From positions 105,033 to 169,032 of the forward strand of contig JACZXB010000009.1 of the NCBI GenBank assembly GCA_022571845.1: DNA of 64,000 bases. The letters are read 5' to 3'. Positions 18,808 through 28,687 of the stretch are shown piece after piece. The notes under the pieces were generated by a model that had not been told where the DNA came from, searched no databases, and was given only the letters and a program-made list of their open reading frames with translations. Origin of the DNA: Candidatus Zixiibacteriota bacterium. GTDB taxonomy: Bacteria; Zixibacteria; MSB-5A5; GN15; FEB-12. How positions within the stretch are numbered: the stretch's first letter is position 1; the number at the start of each line of letters is the position of its first letter. Position numbers and translations under genes: made by a program.

Positions 18808-19281
18808 GTGAGAGAAAGTTACATTAAAAAATTAATCAGGCTGGTGGAAGAGTCTGATATTGAATCACTCGAAGTTTCCAGCTGGGGCAGAAGAGTAAAA
18901 ATTGTCCATTCCAATAATTCCTCCTCAAACGGCTTCAACCGTAATCCTGTTGCCCTTGAAGCGATAGTAAAGCCGTTACCGGTGCAGGCAGAAGCTGAAA
19001 CTCCGGCAGAGCAGCCGGCGGCAGCCAAAGCTGTTTCAAATCTCAAAGCAATCAAGTCCCCTATGGTGGGTACTTTCTATTCCTCTCCAGCGCCCGATTC
19101 TGACCCATATGTTTCCGTTAACCAGAGGATTAATACAGGCCAGGTAGTCTGTATAGTCGAGGCCATGAAACTCATGAACGAAATAGAGTCTGAGTACGGC
19201 GGCCGGATAGCTAAAGTCCTGATAGAGAACGGTAAACCGGTTGAATTCGGCCAGGAGCTCTTTTTAGTAGAGCCAGATTAA
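18808..19281 (+). CDS. accB: Biotin carboxyl carrier protein of acetyl-CoA carboxylase
   Basis: A 157-residue BCCP. The N-terminal part has IKKLIRLVEESDIESLEVSS, then an Ala/Pro-rich linker (about 55-80), then the biotinyl domain with EAMKLMNE, biotinylated lysine near residue 121. I chose GTG 18808, which follows GGGGA and gives the usual N-terminus; ATG 18772 would add 12 residues. accC follows only after pilT, so the usual accBC pair is interrupted. Confidence 0.92.
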   Translation: MRESYIKKLIRLVEESDIESLEVSSWGRRVKIVHSNNSSSNGFNRNPVALEAIVKPLPVQAEAETPAEQPAAAKAVSNLKAIKSPMVGTFYSSPAPDSDPYVSVNQRINTGQVVCIVEAMKLMNEIESEYGGRIAKVLIENGKPVEFGQELFLVEPD

Positions 19282-19336
19282 TCCTTCTTCGTTTCTGCCG
19301 ATATTATCTACAAGCATTTAATTATCAGGGGAATCT

Positions 19337-20494
19337 ATGACTTTAAAGCAGATGCTGGTTGAAATGCTCAACCGCAAGGCCTCAGATTTACATATCCGCG
19401 TAGGTATCAGACCTCATCTGAGAGTAAATGGTTTGCTGGAGCAGATTAATACTGACCCGATCTCTATGGAGCAGATGGATAAGACAGTTTCCCAGATCTT
19501 AAACGAGAAACAGCAGGAAAGATTTCATAGAAAGCATGAGATTGATCTGGCGCTTTCCGTAGCCAAGCTCGGCCGTTTTCGTATCAACCTCTTTCGCCAG
19601 CGAGGAACAAGCGGTATAGCTATCCGGGCGGTCAATACGCAGGTTCCCAATTTTGACGAATTGCATCTGCCGGAAATTATGAAAAAGCTTACATCGGAGA
19701 GACGCGGTTTGATAGTTGTAACCGGTACGACCGGCTCGGGTAAGTCGACTACTCTGGCATCTCTTATAGAAGATATGAATAACAACCGTTCTGATAATAT
19801 CATAACGATTGAAGACCCAATTGAGTATATCTACCGGGACAAGAAATGTATCATTGCCCAGCGCGAAGTAGGGGGGGACACCGAAACATTCGCGACTGCT
19901 CTTCGGCACGCTTTCAGGCAGGACCCGGATACGATTCTGATCGGAGAGGTGCGTGACCTGGAGACAATATCAATCGCCTTAACCGCCGCCGATACCGGTC
20001 ACTTAGTGATGACTTCATTGCATACCTTAAATGTGGTCGAGACAATTACCAGAATTATCTCTTTTTTCCCGCCTCATCAGCATCAGCAAATACGTTTGCT
20101 TCTGGCAGGCACCCTTAAAGCAATTATCTGCCAAAGGCTCTTAAGACGAGCAGATTCGCCAGGACGTGTTCCGGCAGTAGAAGTAATGGTAGCCTCGGGG
20201 GCAATCCGGGAGTGTATAATTGATCCGGATAAAACGATAAATATTCCTGATTTTATTGAGCAGGGGGGCGTTCAGTACGGCATGCAGACTTTTGACCAGT
20301 CAATCATGAAACTTCACAAAGATGGTTTAGTATCGTTCGAAGAAGCTATGGCAAACGCAACCAATCCTGATGATTTCGACCTGCGCCTAAAAGGAATTAC
20401 AGGTTCTTCCGACCGCTGGCAGGATGAAAAAGCAGATGGATCCTCCTTTGGCAGTTCCAGCAGCTCCGGTAAGCTTGATATGACTAAATATTAA
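19337..20494 (+). CDS. pilT: Twitching motility retraction ATPase PilT
   Basis: A 385-residue hexameric secretion-type ATPase. Near the start is ASDLHIRVGIRPHLRVNGLL; Walker A GTTGSGKST lies near 128-136, the Asp box near EDPIEYIY, Walker B TILIGEVRD, and the His box HLVMTSLHT. It powers type IV pilus retraction. No other pilus gene is in the window. It sits 55 bp after accB and 225 bp before accC. Confidence 0.93.
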   Translation: MTLKQMLVEMLNRKASDLHIRVGIRPHLRVNGLLEQINTDPISMEQMDKTVSQILNEKQQERFHRKHEIDLALSVAKLGRFRINLFRQRGTSGIAIRAVNTQVPNFDELHLPEIMKKLTSERRGLIVVTGTTGSGKSTTLASLIEDMNNNRSDNIITIEDPIEYIYRDKKCIIAQREVGGDTETFATALRHAFRQDPDTILIGEVRDLETISIALTAADTGHLVMTSLHTLNVVETITRIISFFPPHQHQQIRLLLAGTLKAIICQRLLRRADSPGRVPAVEVMVASGAIRECIIDPDKTINIPDFIEQGGVQYGMQTFDQSIMKLHKDGLVSFEEAMANATNPDDFDLRLKGITGSSDRWQDEKADGSSFGSSSSSGKLDMTKY

Positions 20495-20719
20495 AGTAGT
20501 GGAACCGGAATCCTGATATAACCTTTCTGACAATTCAATATCTTATTTCGGCCTCGAAAAACCGATTTATACGGGCTATTTCCAATAGCTTTCAAAGCCG
20601 TTTCCATATATTGCAGTTGATTGATATCCTCAATTAAGCTATACTAAAAAGTTATATAAGAATCTTGGTCTGCCCGGCCGAAACAGCCATTTGGGTTGCC
20701 ATGTTAGGAGAAAACAGGT

Positions 20720-22162
20720 TTGTTTGACAAAGTTTTGATAGCCAACCGGGGTGAAATAGCCCTTCGGATTATTCGTTCCTGCAAGGAATTAGACTTAAAG
20801 ACTGTAGCAGTCTATTCCGAGGCAGACCGTGACGCCCTGCACGTCAGGTTTGCCGATGAGGATGTCTGTATTGGGCCTCCACAGCCAAATCTCTCATATC
20901 TGGACCCTAAGCGTATAATTGCTGCAGCCGAAGTTACCAATGCCGGCGCTATCCATCCGGGCTACGGCTTCCTGGCAGAAAATGCTGATTTTGCAGAAAT
21001 CTGTGTTTCCTGTAATATCAAATTTATTGGTCCTACCCCGGACCAAATCCGAAGTTTAGGCGATAAAGTCAGAGCCAAAGAATTGATGGCCAAAGCTGGT
21101 CTGCCGGTTATTCCCGGCTCCGACGGTATTGTTTCCACTTTTGAAGAAGCTACCGAATGTGCCAGAGAAATCGGCTTTCCGGTCCTTTTGAAAGCTGTGG
21201 CCGGCGGGGGCGGCAAAGGCATGCGTATCTGCCGCGACATAGCGGAGCTTGAACGCGGTTTTCATCTTGCTTCAACCGAGGCTGCTAACAGCTTTGGCAA
21301 TCCTGATTTATATCTGGAAAAATTGCTCATCAAACCGCGTCATGTAGAAATGCAAATTATAGGCGACAGCTTTGGCAATACTGTCCATGTTGGTGAACGC
21401 GATTGCTCGGTGCAAAGACGCCACCAGAAACTTCTGGAGGAAACACCTTCGCCTGTTATGACTGCTGAGCTTAGAAAGAAAATGGGCGAAGCCGCAATTC
21501 TGGGCGCAAAGTCTGTCGATTATCAGGGGGTCGGGACTATGGAATTCTTAGTTGACTCTGAGTTGAATTTCTACTTTATGGAAATGAATACCCGCATACA
21601 GGTTGAGCATCCCATTACAGAAGAATCTTACGAAGTTGATCTTGTCAGAGAGCAGATACGGATTGCTATGGGTGAAAAACTTTCATTCAAGCAGGAAGAA
21701 TTAAAGCCGAAATGGGCCTCGATAGAGTGCCGTATAAATGCCGAAGACCCCGATAAGGATTTTCGTCCCGGCCCCGGAGAGATTACGGGTTTGCATGTGC
21801 CGGGCGGTTTTGGCGTACGAATCGACAAAGCTGTTTATACAGGCTACACCATCCCTCCGTTTTATGACTCAATGATTGCAAAACTAATAGTCCGGGCAAA
21901 GACCCGGAGAGAAGCTATAAAGAAAATGCTCTGCGCCTTAGATGAATTTATCGTCGAAGGGGTACCGACAACGATATCTATTCACAAAAAGATTCTTAGC
22001 AACCCGGATTTCGTGTCAGGTAAATACGATATCAGTTTTTTAGAAAACATGATTGAACAAGAAAAAAGAGTTGGAGCTATTAAGCCTATTAAACAGGAAA
22101 GCGAAAGAGCGGCTGACTCAGCCGAGTTAGTGAAGGATAATTCGGCGCCTGAAGGCAATTGA
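20720..22162 (+). CDS. accC: Biotin carboxylase, acetyl-CoA carboxylase subunit
   Basis: A 480-residue ATP-grasp enzyme carboxylating biotin on BCCP. Visible: [19 protein letters not shown] at the start, GGGGKGMRI of the ATP-grasp, [12 protein letters not shown] (catalytic region), and [16 protein letters not shown]. It carries about 30 extra polar residues at the C-terminus beyond the usual 450. The start is TTG 20720 after AGGAGAAAACAGG. gcvH follows after 3 bp. Confidence 0.96.
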   Translation: MFDKVLIANRGEIALRIIRSCKELDLKTVAVYSEADRDALHVRFADEDVCIGPPQPNLSYLDPKRIIAAAEVTNAGAIHPGYGFLAENADFAEICVSCNIKFIGPTPDQIRSLGDKVRAKELMAKAGLPVIPGSDGIVSTFEEATECAREIGFPVLLKAVAGGGGKGMRICRDIAELERGFHLASTEAANSFGNPDLYLEKLLIKPRHVEMQIIGDSFGNTVHVGERDCSVQRRHQKLLEETPSPVMTAELRKKMGEAAILGAKSVDYQGVGTMEFLVDSELNFYFMEMNTRIQVEHPITEESYEVDLVREQIRIAMGEKLSFKQEELKPKWASIECRINAEDPDKDFRPGPGEITGLHVPGGFGVRIDKAVYTGYTIPPFYDSMIAKLIVRAKTRREAIKKMLCALDEFIVEGVPTTISIHKKILSNPDFVSGKYDISFLENMIEQEKRVGAIKPIKQESERAADSAELVKDNSAPEGN

Positions 22163-22165
22163 AAA

Positions 22166-22564
22166 ATGGAATTGGAGCAAAGAGTGAACGTACCGTCTGA
22201 GTTGAAATACACCAAAGAGCATGAATGGGTCAAAGTTGAAGGGAATATGGCAACTATCGGAATTACAGATTTTGCCCAGAGTGAACTGGGTGATATTGTA
22301 TTTGTAGAACTTCCGGCTGTCGGTTCAGCGGTGGCACAGATGAAGTCGTTTGGTACTATCGAAGCTGTCAAGGCAGTCTCGGACATGTTTTCACCGGTAA
22401 CGGGTAAAGTTACCGAGGTAAATCAGACATTGGACTCAGATCCTATGATTATTAACCGGGAGCCGTATGAGGCTGGCTGGATTATCAAAGTAGAATTATC
22501 TAAGACATCAGAGATTGAACAATTACTCGATGACTCCAGTTATAAAAGTATTATAGCTGATTAG
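22166..22564 (+). CDS. gcvH: Glycine cleavage system H protein
   Basis: A 132-residue lipoyl carrier. It has YTKEHEWVKVEGNMATIGITDFAQSELGD and FGTIEAVKAVSD with the lipoylated lysine near residue 70. GTG 22184 is an alternative start that would give the more usual short N-terminus; ATG 22166 lies right after accC. It moves the aminomethyl group between P and T proteins; gcvT is not in the window. Confidence 0.95.
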   Translation: MELEQRVNVPSELKYTKEHEWVKVEGNMATIGITDFAQSELGDIVFVELPAVGSAVAQMKSFGTIEAVKAVSDMFSPVTGKVTEVNQTLDSDPMIINREPYEAGWIIKVELSKTSEIEQLLDDSSYKSIIAD

Positions 22565-22613
22565 GAACATTTTAACAGGCGGCTAAAAGACAGAGCAATT
22601 GCCAAGGACAGAA

Positions 22614-23969
22614 ATGCCATACATTCCCAATACAGATAACGACAGGCAGGAGATGCTCAAGAGAATCGGAGTAAAGAGTATTGAAGAACTTTTCAGCGTA
22701 ATTCCTGATGAACTGCGTCTCAAACGTCCGCTTGATATTCCAAGTATGTCAGAGATGGAAATTCTGTCACATTTTGATGAACTCTCAAAAGAAAACAGAA
22801 CCACCCTGACCTGCTTTGCAGGAGGAGGAGTTTATGACCATTTCATACCGGCGGCGCTGCCGGCAGTACTCAGCCGACCGGAGTTTATGACGGCCTATAC
22901 TCCTTATCAGCCTGAAGTAGCCCAGGGTACTCTGCAAATTATATATGAATTTCAAAGCCATATCTGCCGCCTGACCGGCATGGAAGTCGCCAACGCTTCG
23001 ATGTACGACGGCGCCTCGGCAGTCGCAGAGGCAGCAATCCTGGCCATTCGCGTTACCAAACGAAATAAGGTTGTAGTTTCTGAATCAGTCAGTCCTTTGT
23101 ATCGGGAAGTTCTCAAAACTTATTTGAGCGGTCGGGATATCGAATTGGTGACAGTGGCACTAAAGGACGGCCAAAGCGATCTATCAAGGCTGGAAGATAC
23201 GCTTGATGAAAACTCTGCCTGCTTCATTCTGGCACAGCCGAATTTTTTTGGACTTTTAGAAGATGTCAGCTCAGCCTCGGATTTAATTAAGAAAGTCGGC
23301 GGCAAATTAGTGATGTCGGTCGACCCGATAGCGCAGGCGGTTTTGAAAACTCCGGGAGAATATGACGCCGATATAGTTGTCGGTGAGGGACAGCCGCTGG
23401 GCATACCGCTTTCTTTTGGGGGACCTCTGTTAGGCTTTTTTGCAACAAAAAAAGAACTTGTTCGTTATGTACCGGGCAGGATTGCGGGCCGCACCAAAGA
23501 TGTAGATGGTAAAAGCGGCTTTGTTCTGACTCTTCAGACAAGAGAGCAGCATATCCGCCGTGAAAAGGCAACCTCGAATATTTGCACCAATCAGGCTTTG
23601 TGTGCTACCGCCGCGACTATTTATATGACCTTGCTGGGGAAAACCGGTCTTAAGAAAGTTGCGCTATTGTCTATGGAAAAAGCGCAAAATGCCTTTGAAA
23701 GGATCACCTCTCTTGAAGGTTATGAGCCGTACTTCAAAGGCTCGTTTGTCAGGGAGTTTGCTCTGCGGACGCCGGTCCCTGCCAAAAAAGTTATTGAGAC
23801 ATTAGTTGCCCAGAACATTCTGCCGGGTATCGCTGCCGCCAACTGGTATAGCGGCCTGGAGGATTGTTTGATTGTCGCTGCTACCGAGAAAAGAACAGAA
23901 ACTGAAATTGATAAACTTGTCGAAGGGCTTAAGGAGTTGTCGGTATCCGGTGTATTGTCCAGTATGTAA
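22614..23969 (+). CDS. gcvPA: Glycine decarboxylase subunit 1
   Basis: A 451-residue N-terminal half of the split P protein. It begins MPYIPNTDNDRQEMLKRIG and has GAGVYDHF-like AGGGVYDHFIPAA, typical of the family. I chose ATG 22614 after AAGGA (22604-22608), matching the family start, over a TTG 15 bp upstream. Together with gcvPB it decarboxylates glycine using PLP (the PLP lysine is in gcvPB). Three other genes separate the two halves, which are usually adjacent. Confidence 0.95.
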   Translation: MPYIPNTDNDRQEMLKRIGVKSIEELFSVIPDELRLKRPLDIPSMSEMEILSHFDELSKENRTTLTCFAGGGVYDHFIPAALPAVLSRPEFMTAYTPYQPEVAQGTLQIIYEFQSHICRLTGMEVANASMYDGASAVAEAAILAIRVTKRNKVVVSESVSPLYREVLKTYLSGRDIELVTVALKDGQSDLSRLEDTLDENSACFILAQPNFFGLLEDVSSASDLIKKVGGKLVMSVDPIAQAVLKTPGEYDADIVVGEGQPLGIPLSFGGPLLGFFATKKELVRYVPGRIAGRTKDVDGKSGFVLTLQTREQHIRREKATSNICTNQALCATAATIYMTLLGKTGLKKVALLSMEKAQNAFERITSLEGYEPYFKGSFVREFALRTPVPAKKVIETLVAQNILPGIAAANWYSGLEDCLIVAATEKRTETEIDKLVEGLKELSVSGVLSSM

Positions 23970-24297
23970 AACTGAATTATCGGGTGATCTGCAGACCTGC
24001 TATGTCTGTGGCAGCGACCCCAAAAACTCTGAGACTGAGAACAAAGAGTGGGTCATGCTGGGTTTTATAGATGATAAGATGCTAGCAGATCTGGGACTGG
24101 AAACTCTCAAATCCTGTGACATACCGGCGGTTCTGTTTTCGAAATCCGGATTTTTTGGTAATATCGGGCTGCCCTTGGCGCCCTTTCATTCAAATTTATC
24201 AGCGGGGTTCGAAATTTTAGTTCCCCAAGAGTATGCCGACCAGGCCGACGAGACGCTTGAAATGACTCTCGGTGAAAAATGGCACAGAAAGGAATAA
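23950..24297 (+). CDS. Zinc-ribbon protein with DUF2007-like domain (copy 1)
   Basis: A 115-residue protein from GTG 23950, which overlaps the gcvPA end by 20 bp; AAGGAG at 23931-23936 may serve it. Residues 3-24 form a zinc ribbon (YCPVCKTEL...CYVCGSD). The remainder (WVMLGFIDDKMLADLGLETLKSCDIPAVL ... FEILVPQEYADQADETL) resembles DUF2007, a small domain of unknown function sometimes called a putative signal transducer. Longer in-frame starts would run inside gcvPA and look artificial. It is a tandem relative of the next gene. Confidence 0.75.
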   Translation: MYCPVCKTELSGDLQTCYVCGSDPKNSETENKEWVMLGFIDDKMLADLGLETLKSCDIPAVLFSKSGFFGNIGLPLAPFHSNLSAGFEILVPQEYADQADETLEMTLGEKWHRKE

Positions 24298-24302
24298 TTT
24301 TA

Positions 24303-24677
24303 ATGGTATTTTGTCCCAGCTGCAATTCAGATTTTCAGGCCGATATCATAATTTGTCCGGAATGCAACAATGAACTTACAGAGCAGCTTGAATCGACAAG
24401 ACCGGTAGCCGAAGCTCCCGATGACAGCTGGGTAGTTGTCGGGAAATTGAGCGGTACCAAGATTTTGGAACAGGCTAAGCGGATAATGGATTCTAACAAT
24501 ATTCCATCGGTCATGATTCCTGCTGCTTTTGCAAGACCATTCAATGCGCCACTAGACGATGAGCGCCTCTTTGAACTGTCCGGTTTTGATGATGAGAAAC
24601 TGATGATGGTCCCCCGTGATTTTCGGATTGAAGCAAAACTAATTATGAGAAGTTTTTTAAGACAGAAAATGTTATAA
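24303..24677 (+). CDS. Zinc-ribbon protein with DUF2007-like domain (copy 2)
   Basis: A 124-residue protein from ATG 24303, with AAGGA just upstream. It opens with a zinc ribbon (FCPSCNSDF ... CPECNNEL) and continues with WVVVGKLSGTKILEQAKRIMDSNNIPSVMIP and a C-terminal LMMVPRDFRIEAKLIM, parallel in order to copy 1 although strongly diverged. Probably an old tandem duplicate. Its place between the two glycine decarboxylase genes hints at shared regulation or a role in assembly, but no function can be read. Confidence 0.72.
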   Translation: MVFCPSCNSDFQADIIICPECNNELTEQLESTRPVAEAPDDSWVVVGKLSGTKILEQAKRIMDSNNIPSVMIPAAFARPFNAPLDDERLFELSGFDDEKLMMVPRDFRIEAKLIMRSFLRQKML

Positions 24678-24722
24678 CAAATAAATAATTATATGAACCA
24701 TTTATTTAATCAGGAGATAGTT

Positions 24723-25676
24723 ATGAACAAGCGGTTAACTTTACTAATTATTGTCTCGTTATTTATCTTGAGCCTGTCGGCTTTCGCTCAAGATGCTGAA
24801 GAGGTCACCAAAGCACCCTATTTGGAAGATTTTGCAAAGGCCAAAGAGCTGGCAGTCGCTGGCAGCAAGCCCATCATAATTGATTTTTACACGGACTGGT
24901 GCGGCTGGTGCAAGAAGTTCGACAAAGAACAAATGACGACCGCCCAGGCAATAGACTATTTCACTAACGAAGTAGTAATGGTTAAAATTAATGCCGAGGT
25001 AGATACTGCTTTAGCCAGGGAGTATGGCGTAATTGGCTACCCGACCTTTGTGCTTACTTCAAGCAGCGGTGACGAGATAGACCGAACCAGTTATCTTCCA
25101 ATTGATGAATTCATCACAACTATGTCTGACTATCAAAAGGGCATCGGTACTTTGCAGGCAGTACTTGACGACGCCAATAAGAGCGAAGACCGCGCTTTGT
25201 ATTTTGAGTTAGCCGACAAGTACAAATATCGCAATGATTCCGAAAACGCAAATTTATGGTTTGGTAAGATTATAGCTAATACCGAAAAGGATTCTCTTTC
25301 AGGTGAAGCCTCGATGGCGATAGCAGACTTGCTCCGTCGCCAGGATAAAGATGACGAAGCCATGGCAGCTTACAAATCGATAGTCAGCGATTATGCCGGT
25401 ACCGAGTTTGAAGGCAGAGGCCTATTGTATGTCGGTCATATGCACCGCTGGGGTAAAGATTTTGAGGATGCCATGAAAACTTACAACGGCATCATGGAAA
25501 AATACGGAGGCTTGAAGTTTGCTGAAGAGGCAGAAATTTACATTGCAATTGCCTACCGTGACAAAGGGGATACCGCTTTGGCGATAACCGCCTATGCCAA
25601 TTTTGTGAAGAACTGGCCGGAGTCTGAAGATGTTGGATATGCCAATAAGCAGGTTAGAAAACTCAGAGGTGAATAA
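24723..25676 (+). CDS. Exported thioredoxin-fold protein with TPR-like C-terminus
   Basis: A 317-residue protein from ATG 24723 behind CAGGAGA. Signal peptide about 1-21 (ends AFAQ). The thioredoxin domain (about 25-135) has IIIDFYTDWCGWCKKFD with a CGWC redox pair and GYPTFVL (cis-Pro). Residues about 150-315 are TPR-like helices (ADKYKYRNDSENANLWFGKI, YVGHMHRWGKDFEDAMKTYNGIMEKYGG). It probably acts as a periplasmic thiol reductant or oxidase. gcvPB starts 3 bp later. Confidence 0.85.
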   Translation: MNKRLTLLIIVSLFILSLSAFAQDAEEVTKAPYLEDFAKAKELAVAGSKPIIIDFYTDWCGWCKKFDKEQMTTAQAIDYFTNEVVMVKINAEVDTALAREYGVIGYPTFVLTSSSGDEIDRTSYLPIDEFITTMSDYQKGIGTLQAVLDDANKSEDRALYFELADKYKYRNDSENANLWFGKIIANTEKDSLSGEASMAIADLLRRQDKDDEAMAAYKSIVSDYAGTEFEGRGLLYVGHMHRWGKDFEDAMKTYNGIMEKYGGLKFAEEAEIYIAIAYRDKGDTALAITAYANFVKNWPESEDVGYANKQVRKLRGE

Positions 25677-25679
25677 TTC

Positions 25680-27146
25680 TTGAAACCAAGATCATTTGAC
25701 GACGGCAAACTAATTTACGACAAGTCCAAAAGCGGCCGGACAGGTTATACTCTGCCTGATTTACAGACTGCTGAAAAGGAAATCTTAGCTGCTATCCCGG
25801 CCGACTTCAGACGTACGAGCGATGCCAAACTGCCCGAAGTCACCGAGCCGACAGCTATGAGGCATTTTGTGAATCTGTCAGTCAAGAATCATCATATCGA
25901 CCGGGGTTTTTATCCTCTCGGTTCCTGCACCATGAAGTACAACCCCAAAGTCAACGACGTGGCAGCCTCAATGGCAGGTATAAAGGACCAGCATCCGCTA
26001 AGTCCCGCAAGCGCCACTAACGGACTCTTGAAAATAATGTGGGGGCTCACAGAGTTCTTGCGTGAAATCTCCGGATTTGCAGGGCTGTCGCTGCAGCCGG
26101 TGGCTGGCGCCGCCGGGGAGTTTGCCGGACTACTTATCATGCGGCGGTATTTCAAGAGCCGCGGAGAAAAACGCACCAAAATAATTATCCCCGACTCCGC
26201 TCATGGCACTAACCCGGCCACGGTGGCCTCGCTGGGATTTACGACAGTTCAGATTCCGTCAAATGAAAAGGGTGTAATATCACCGGCAGCGGTTGCCGAA
26301 GTTATGGACGAAAGCGTGGCGGGTCTTATGACCACCAACCCCAACACACTGGGGATTTTTGAAACGCATGTTAAAGAGATTGCCGCGATTGTGCATTCAA
26401 AAGGCGGTCTGATGTATATGGACGGCGCCAATCTTAATGCCAATATGGGTATTTTCCGTCCGGGCGATGTCGGTTTTGATATGATGCATTTTAATTTACA
26501 CAAAACTTTTTCTACGCCGCATGGCGGCGGCGGACCCGGCGCAGGCGCTATCGGCGTAACGGCTGAGCTTGAACAATATCTGCCCTTTCCCCATCTTGAA
26601 AAAGATTCCGGCGGCAGTCTGTACCTGAACTTCAAAAGACCTGATTCCATAGGCAGGCTTCATTCTTTTTACGGGAATTTCGGTAACATTGTCCGTGCCT
26701 ACGCTTACATCCTGAGTCACGGCGGCAAAGGACTCAAGAGAGTAAGTGAAAATGCTGTCTTAAACGCCAACTATCTAAAAGTTCTCTTAAAAGATGTCTA
26801 TGAACTTCCTTACGATGTGCACTGCATGCACGAGTTCGTGATTTCCGGCAAGCGTCAGAAAAAGAAAGGTGTCAAAACGTATGACATCTCCAAGCGCCTG
26901 CTTGATTTTGGGGTGCATTCACCAACCAACTATTTTCCGCTGATAGTTCCCGAAGCTATGATGATTGAGCCGACTGAAACCGAGAGCAAAGAGACGCTCG
27001 ATTATTTTGCCGAAACAATGCTCGGGATTGCACAAGAAATTGATGAGTCACCGGAGACAGTCACAACTGCTCCGCATACTACTCCGGTGCGGAGACTGGA
27101 CGAGGTGGCGGCGGTCAGAAACCTGGATGTTGCTTTTATTGAATAG
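25680..27146 (+). CDS. gcvPB: Glycine decarboxylase subunit 2
   Basis: The 488-residue C-terminal half of glycine decarboxylase, binding PLP. Visible: FYPLGSCTMKYNPKVN near 80, DSAHGTNPA, and MHFNLHKTFSTPHGGGGPG, whose HK lysine carries PLP. The start is TTG 25680, three bases after the thioredoxin gene. With gcvPA and gcvH it starts glycine cleavage. Confidence 0.96.
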   Translation: MKPRSFDDGKLIYDKSKSGRTGYTLPDLQTAEKEILAAIPADFRRTSDAKLPEVTEPTAMRHFVNLSVKNHHIDRGFYPLGSCTMKYNPKVNDVAASMAGIKDQHPLSPASATNGLLKIMWGLTEFLREISGFAGLSLQPVAGAAGEFAGLLIMRRYFKSRGEKRTKIIIPDSAHGTNPATVASLGFTTVQIPSNEKGVISPAAVAEVMDESVAGLMTTNPNTLGIFETHVKEIAAIVHSKGGLMYMDGANLNANMGIFRPGDVGFDMMHFNLHKTFSTPHGGGGPGAGAIGVTAELEQYLPFPHLEKDSGGSLYLNFKRPDSIGRLHSFYGNFGNIVRAYAYILSHGGKGLKRVSENAVLNANYLKVLLKDVYELPYDVHCMHEFVISGKRQKKKGVKTYDISKRLLDFGVHSPTNYFPLIVPEAMMIEPTETESKETLDYFAETMLGIAQEIDESPETVTTAPHTTPVRRLDEVAAVRNLDVAFIE

Positions 27147-27223
27147 TAAATTGCCTGCTTAAATTAGATGCCGGTGTTCGTTGTTGATACAGTTGATACA
27201 AACGAACAGCGGCATTTTTGATT

Positions 27224-28687
27224 ATGATAACTCTGGAAAACGTTACATATCGATACAGGCCGGAAGAAAGACCGGCGCTCTTAAACGTCAGCGTAAATAT
27301 CAAACGCGGTGAAGCGGTCTGCGTCATGGGCGCTAATGGTTCTGGTAAGTCCACCTTTGCCAAGCTCCTGGCAGGTTTAATTAAAACAGAGCAGGGCAGA
27401 TACCGGCTGAATTTACCTCACGACTGTGCCATACCAGTCGGACTACTTTTTCAAAATCCTGACAATCAAATCATAGCCTTAACCATAGAAAAAGAAATTG
27501 CTTTTGCTCTCGAAAATCTGGGTATAGAACAAAAGGAAATGGAAAGCCGCATCGATTCAGTCATAGCAGCCATGGGCATAGGACATCTTCGGGGACGGCT
27601 GACATCGGAACTTTCTACCGGAGAAAAGCAAAGACTTTCATTGGCTTCGCTGCTTGTGGCCAGACCGCCACTGCTGGTGCTCGATGAACCGTCATCTTAC
27701 TTAGACAAACAGGGGAGAGTGCTTTTTAATTCGCAGCTTGAAAAAATTCGCAAAGAAAACCCGGAGCTAACGCTGGTGCACGTTACCCAATATCCGCAGA
27801 CGGCTCTAAAGTATGAGCGATTGATAGTGTTTTCAGGTGGCCGCATTGAAGCCGACGGCAAACCTGATGAAATTTTGGCTGACCACGATCTGTCTGTCAA
27901 GTGTGGTCTAAAGTTTGATGCCGACAGCCACAAAGAAATTTCTTTACCGGACTTTGGTTCAAGTAATTCTGACGACAAACAGATTGAAACCATCGAGCTA
28001 AAACGTCTGAGTTTTGATTACCCGGACGGTAAAACGCTTATAAAAAACCTGAGAGCGTCTTTTCATAGAAACGAAATCAGCGCTGTTGTTGGTCCCTCGG
28101 GTTCCGGCAAATCAACTCTGGTGATGCTGCTCTGTTCGCTTTTGGAGCCGGACTCAGGGGAACTAAACTTTTTGTCAAATTCGGCAGTACCCTTAAGCAA
28201 AGTTGAAACAAAAGGCAAAATTACAGCAGCCTTGCAGCAGCCAGAGAGACAGTTTTTTCTTAACAGCTGTCAGGAAGAAATAAAATTCGGACCGGAAAAT
28301 CTGGGCATGAAACTGGACAACAGACAGCTTGAGGCTCTCTTTCATCTGTCAGGTCTTTCGTTTGAGCAATTCAAGTGGCGTGACCCGCTGATGCTATCTT
28401 TGGGTGAAAAAAGGAGACTGGCCTTTTCAGCCATTCTGGCCATAAATCCGGAATTTTTGATTTTCGATGAGCCGACCTGCGCCCTTGATCCCGAAGGAGT
28501 CGGCAGGTTCATTTTGCTGGCCGAAAGCCTCAAAAAAGCCGGGATGGGGGTCATTATCATCACTCATGACCAGGAGCTGGTCGAGAAACTGGCCGACAGG
28601 ATTCTATCTTTAGACGGCGGAGGGAACTACCGGCTTCTGTCCCGGAATTTGGGACTAAATGCACAAAAAATGGCCTCAAATAGTTAG
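27224..28687 (+). CDS. Fused tandem ABC ATPase, ECF/cobalt-type
   Basis: A 487-residue cytosolic protein with two full ABC domains. Domain 1 (about 1-225): Walker A GANGSGKST, Q-loop FQNPDNQI, signature LSTGEKQRL, Walker B LLVLDEPS. Domain 2 (about 250-480): GPSGSGKST, signature LSLGEKRRL, Walker B FLIFDEPT. FQNPDNQ and the closeness of the halves fit EcfA1/EcfA2 of energy-coupling factor vitamin or metal transporters. No EcfT or S component is nearby. ATG 27224 gives MITLENVTY, the usual start. Confidence 0.85.
   Translation: MITLENVTYRYRPEERPALLNVSVNIKRGEAVCVMGANGSGKSTFAKLLAGLIKTEQGRYRLNLPHDCAIPVGLLFQNPDNQIIALTIEKEIAFALENLGIEQKEMESRIDSVIAAMGIGHLRGRLTSELSTGEKQRLSLASLLVARPPLLVLDEPSSYLDKQGRVLFNSQLEKIRKENPELTLVHVTQYPQTALKYERLIVFSGGRIEADGKPDEILADHDLSVKCGLKFDADSHKEISLPDFGSSNSDDKQIETIELKRLSFDYPDGKTLIKNLRASFHRNEISAVVGPSGSGKSTLVMLLCSLLEPDSGELNFLSNSAVPLSKVETKGKITAALQQPERQFFLNSCQEEIKFGPENLGMKLDNRQLEALFHLSGLSFEQFKWRDPLMLSLGEKRRLAFSAILAINPEFLIFDEPTCALDPEGVGRFILLAESLKKAGMGVIIITHDQELVEKLADRILSLDGGGNYRLLSRNLGLNAQKMASNS

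Noticed and set aside
22100..22170. Glycine riboswitch before gcvH
   Set aside because: Only 3 bp separate accC and gcvH, leaving no room for an aptamer, and none is seen before accC.
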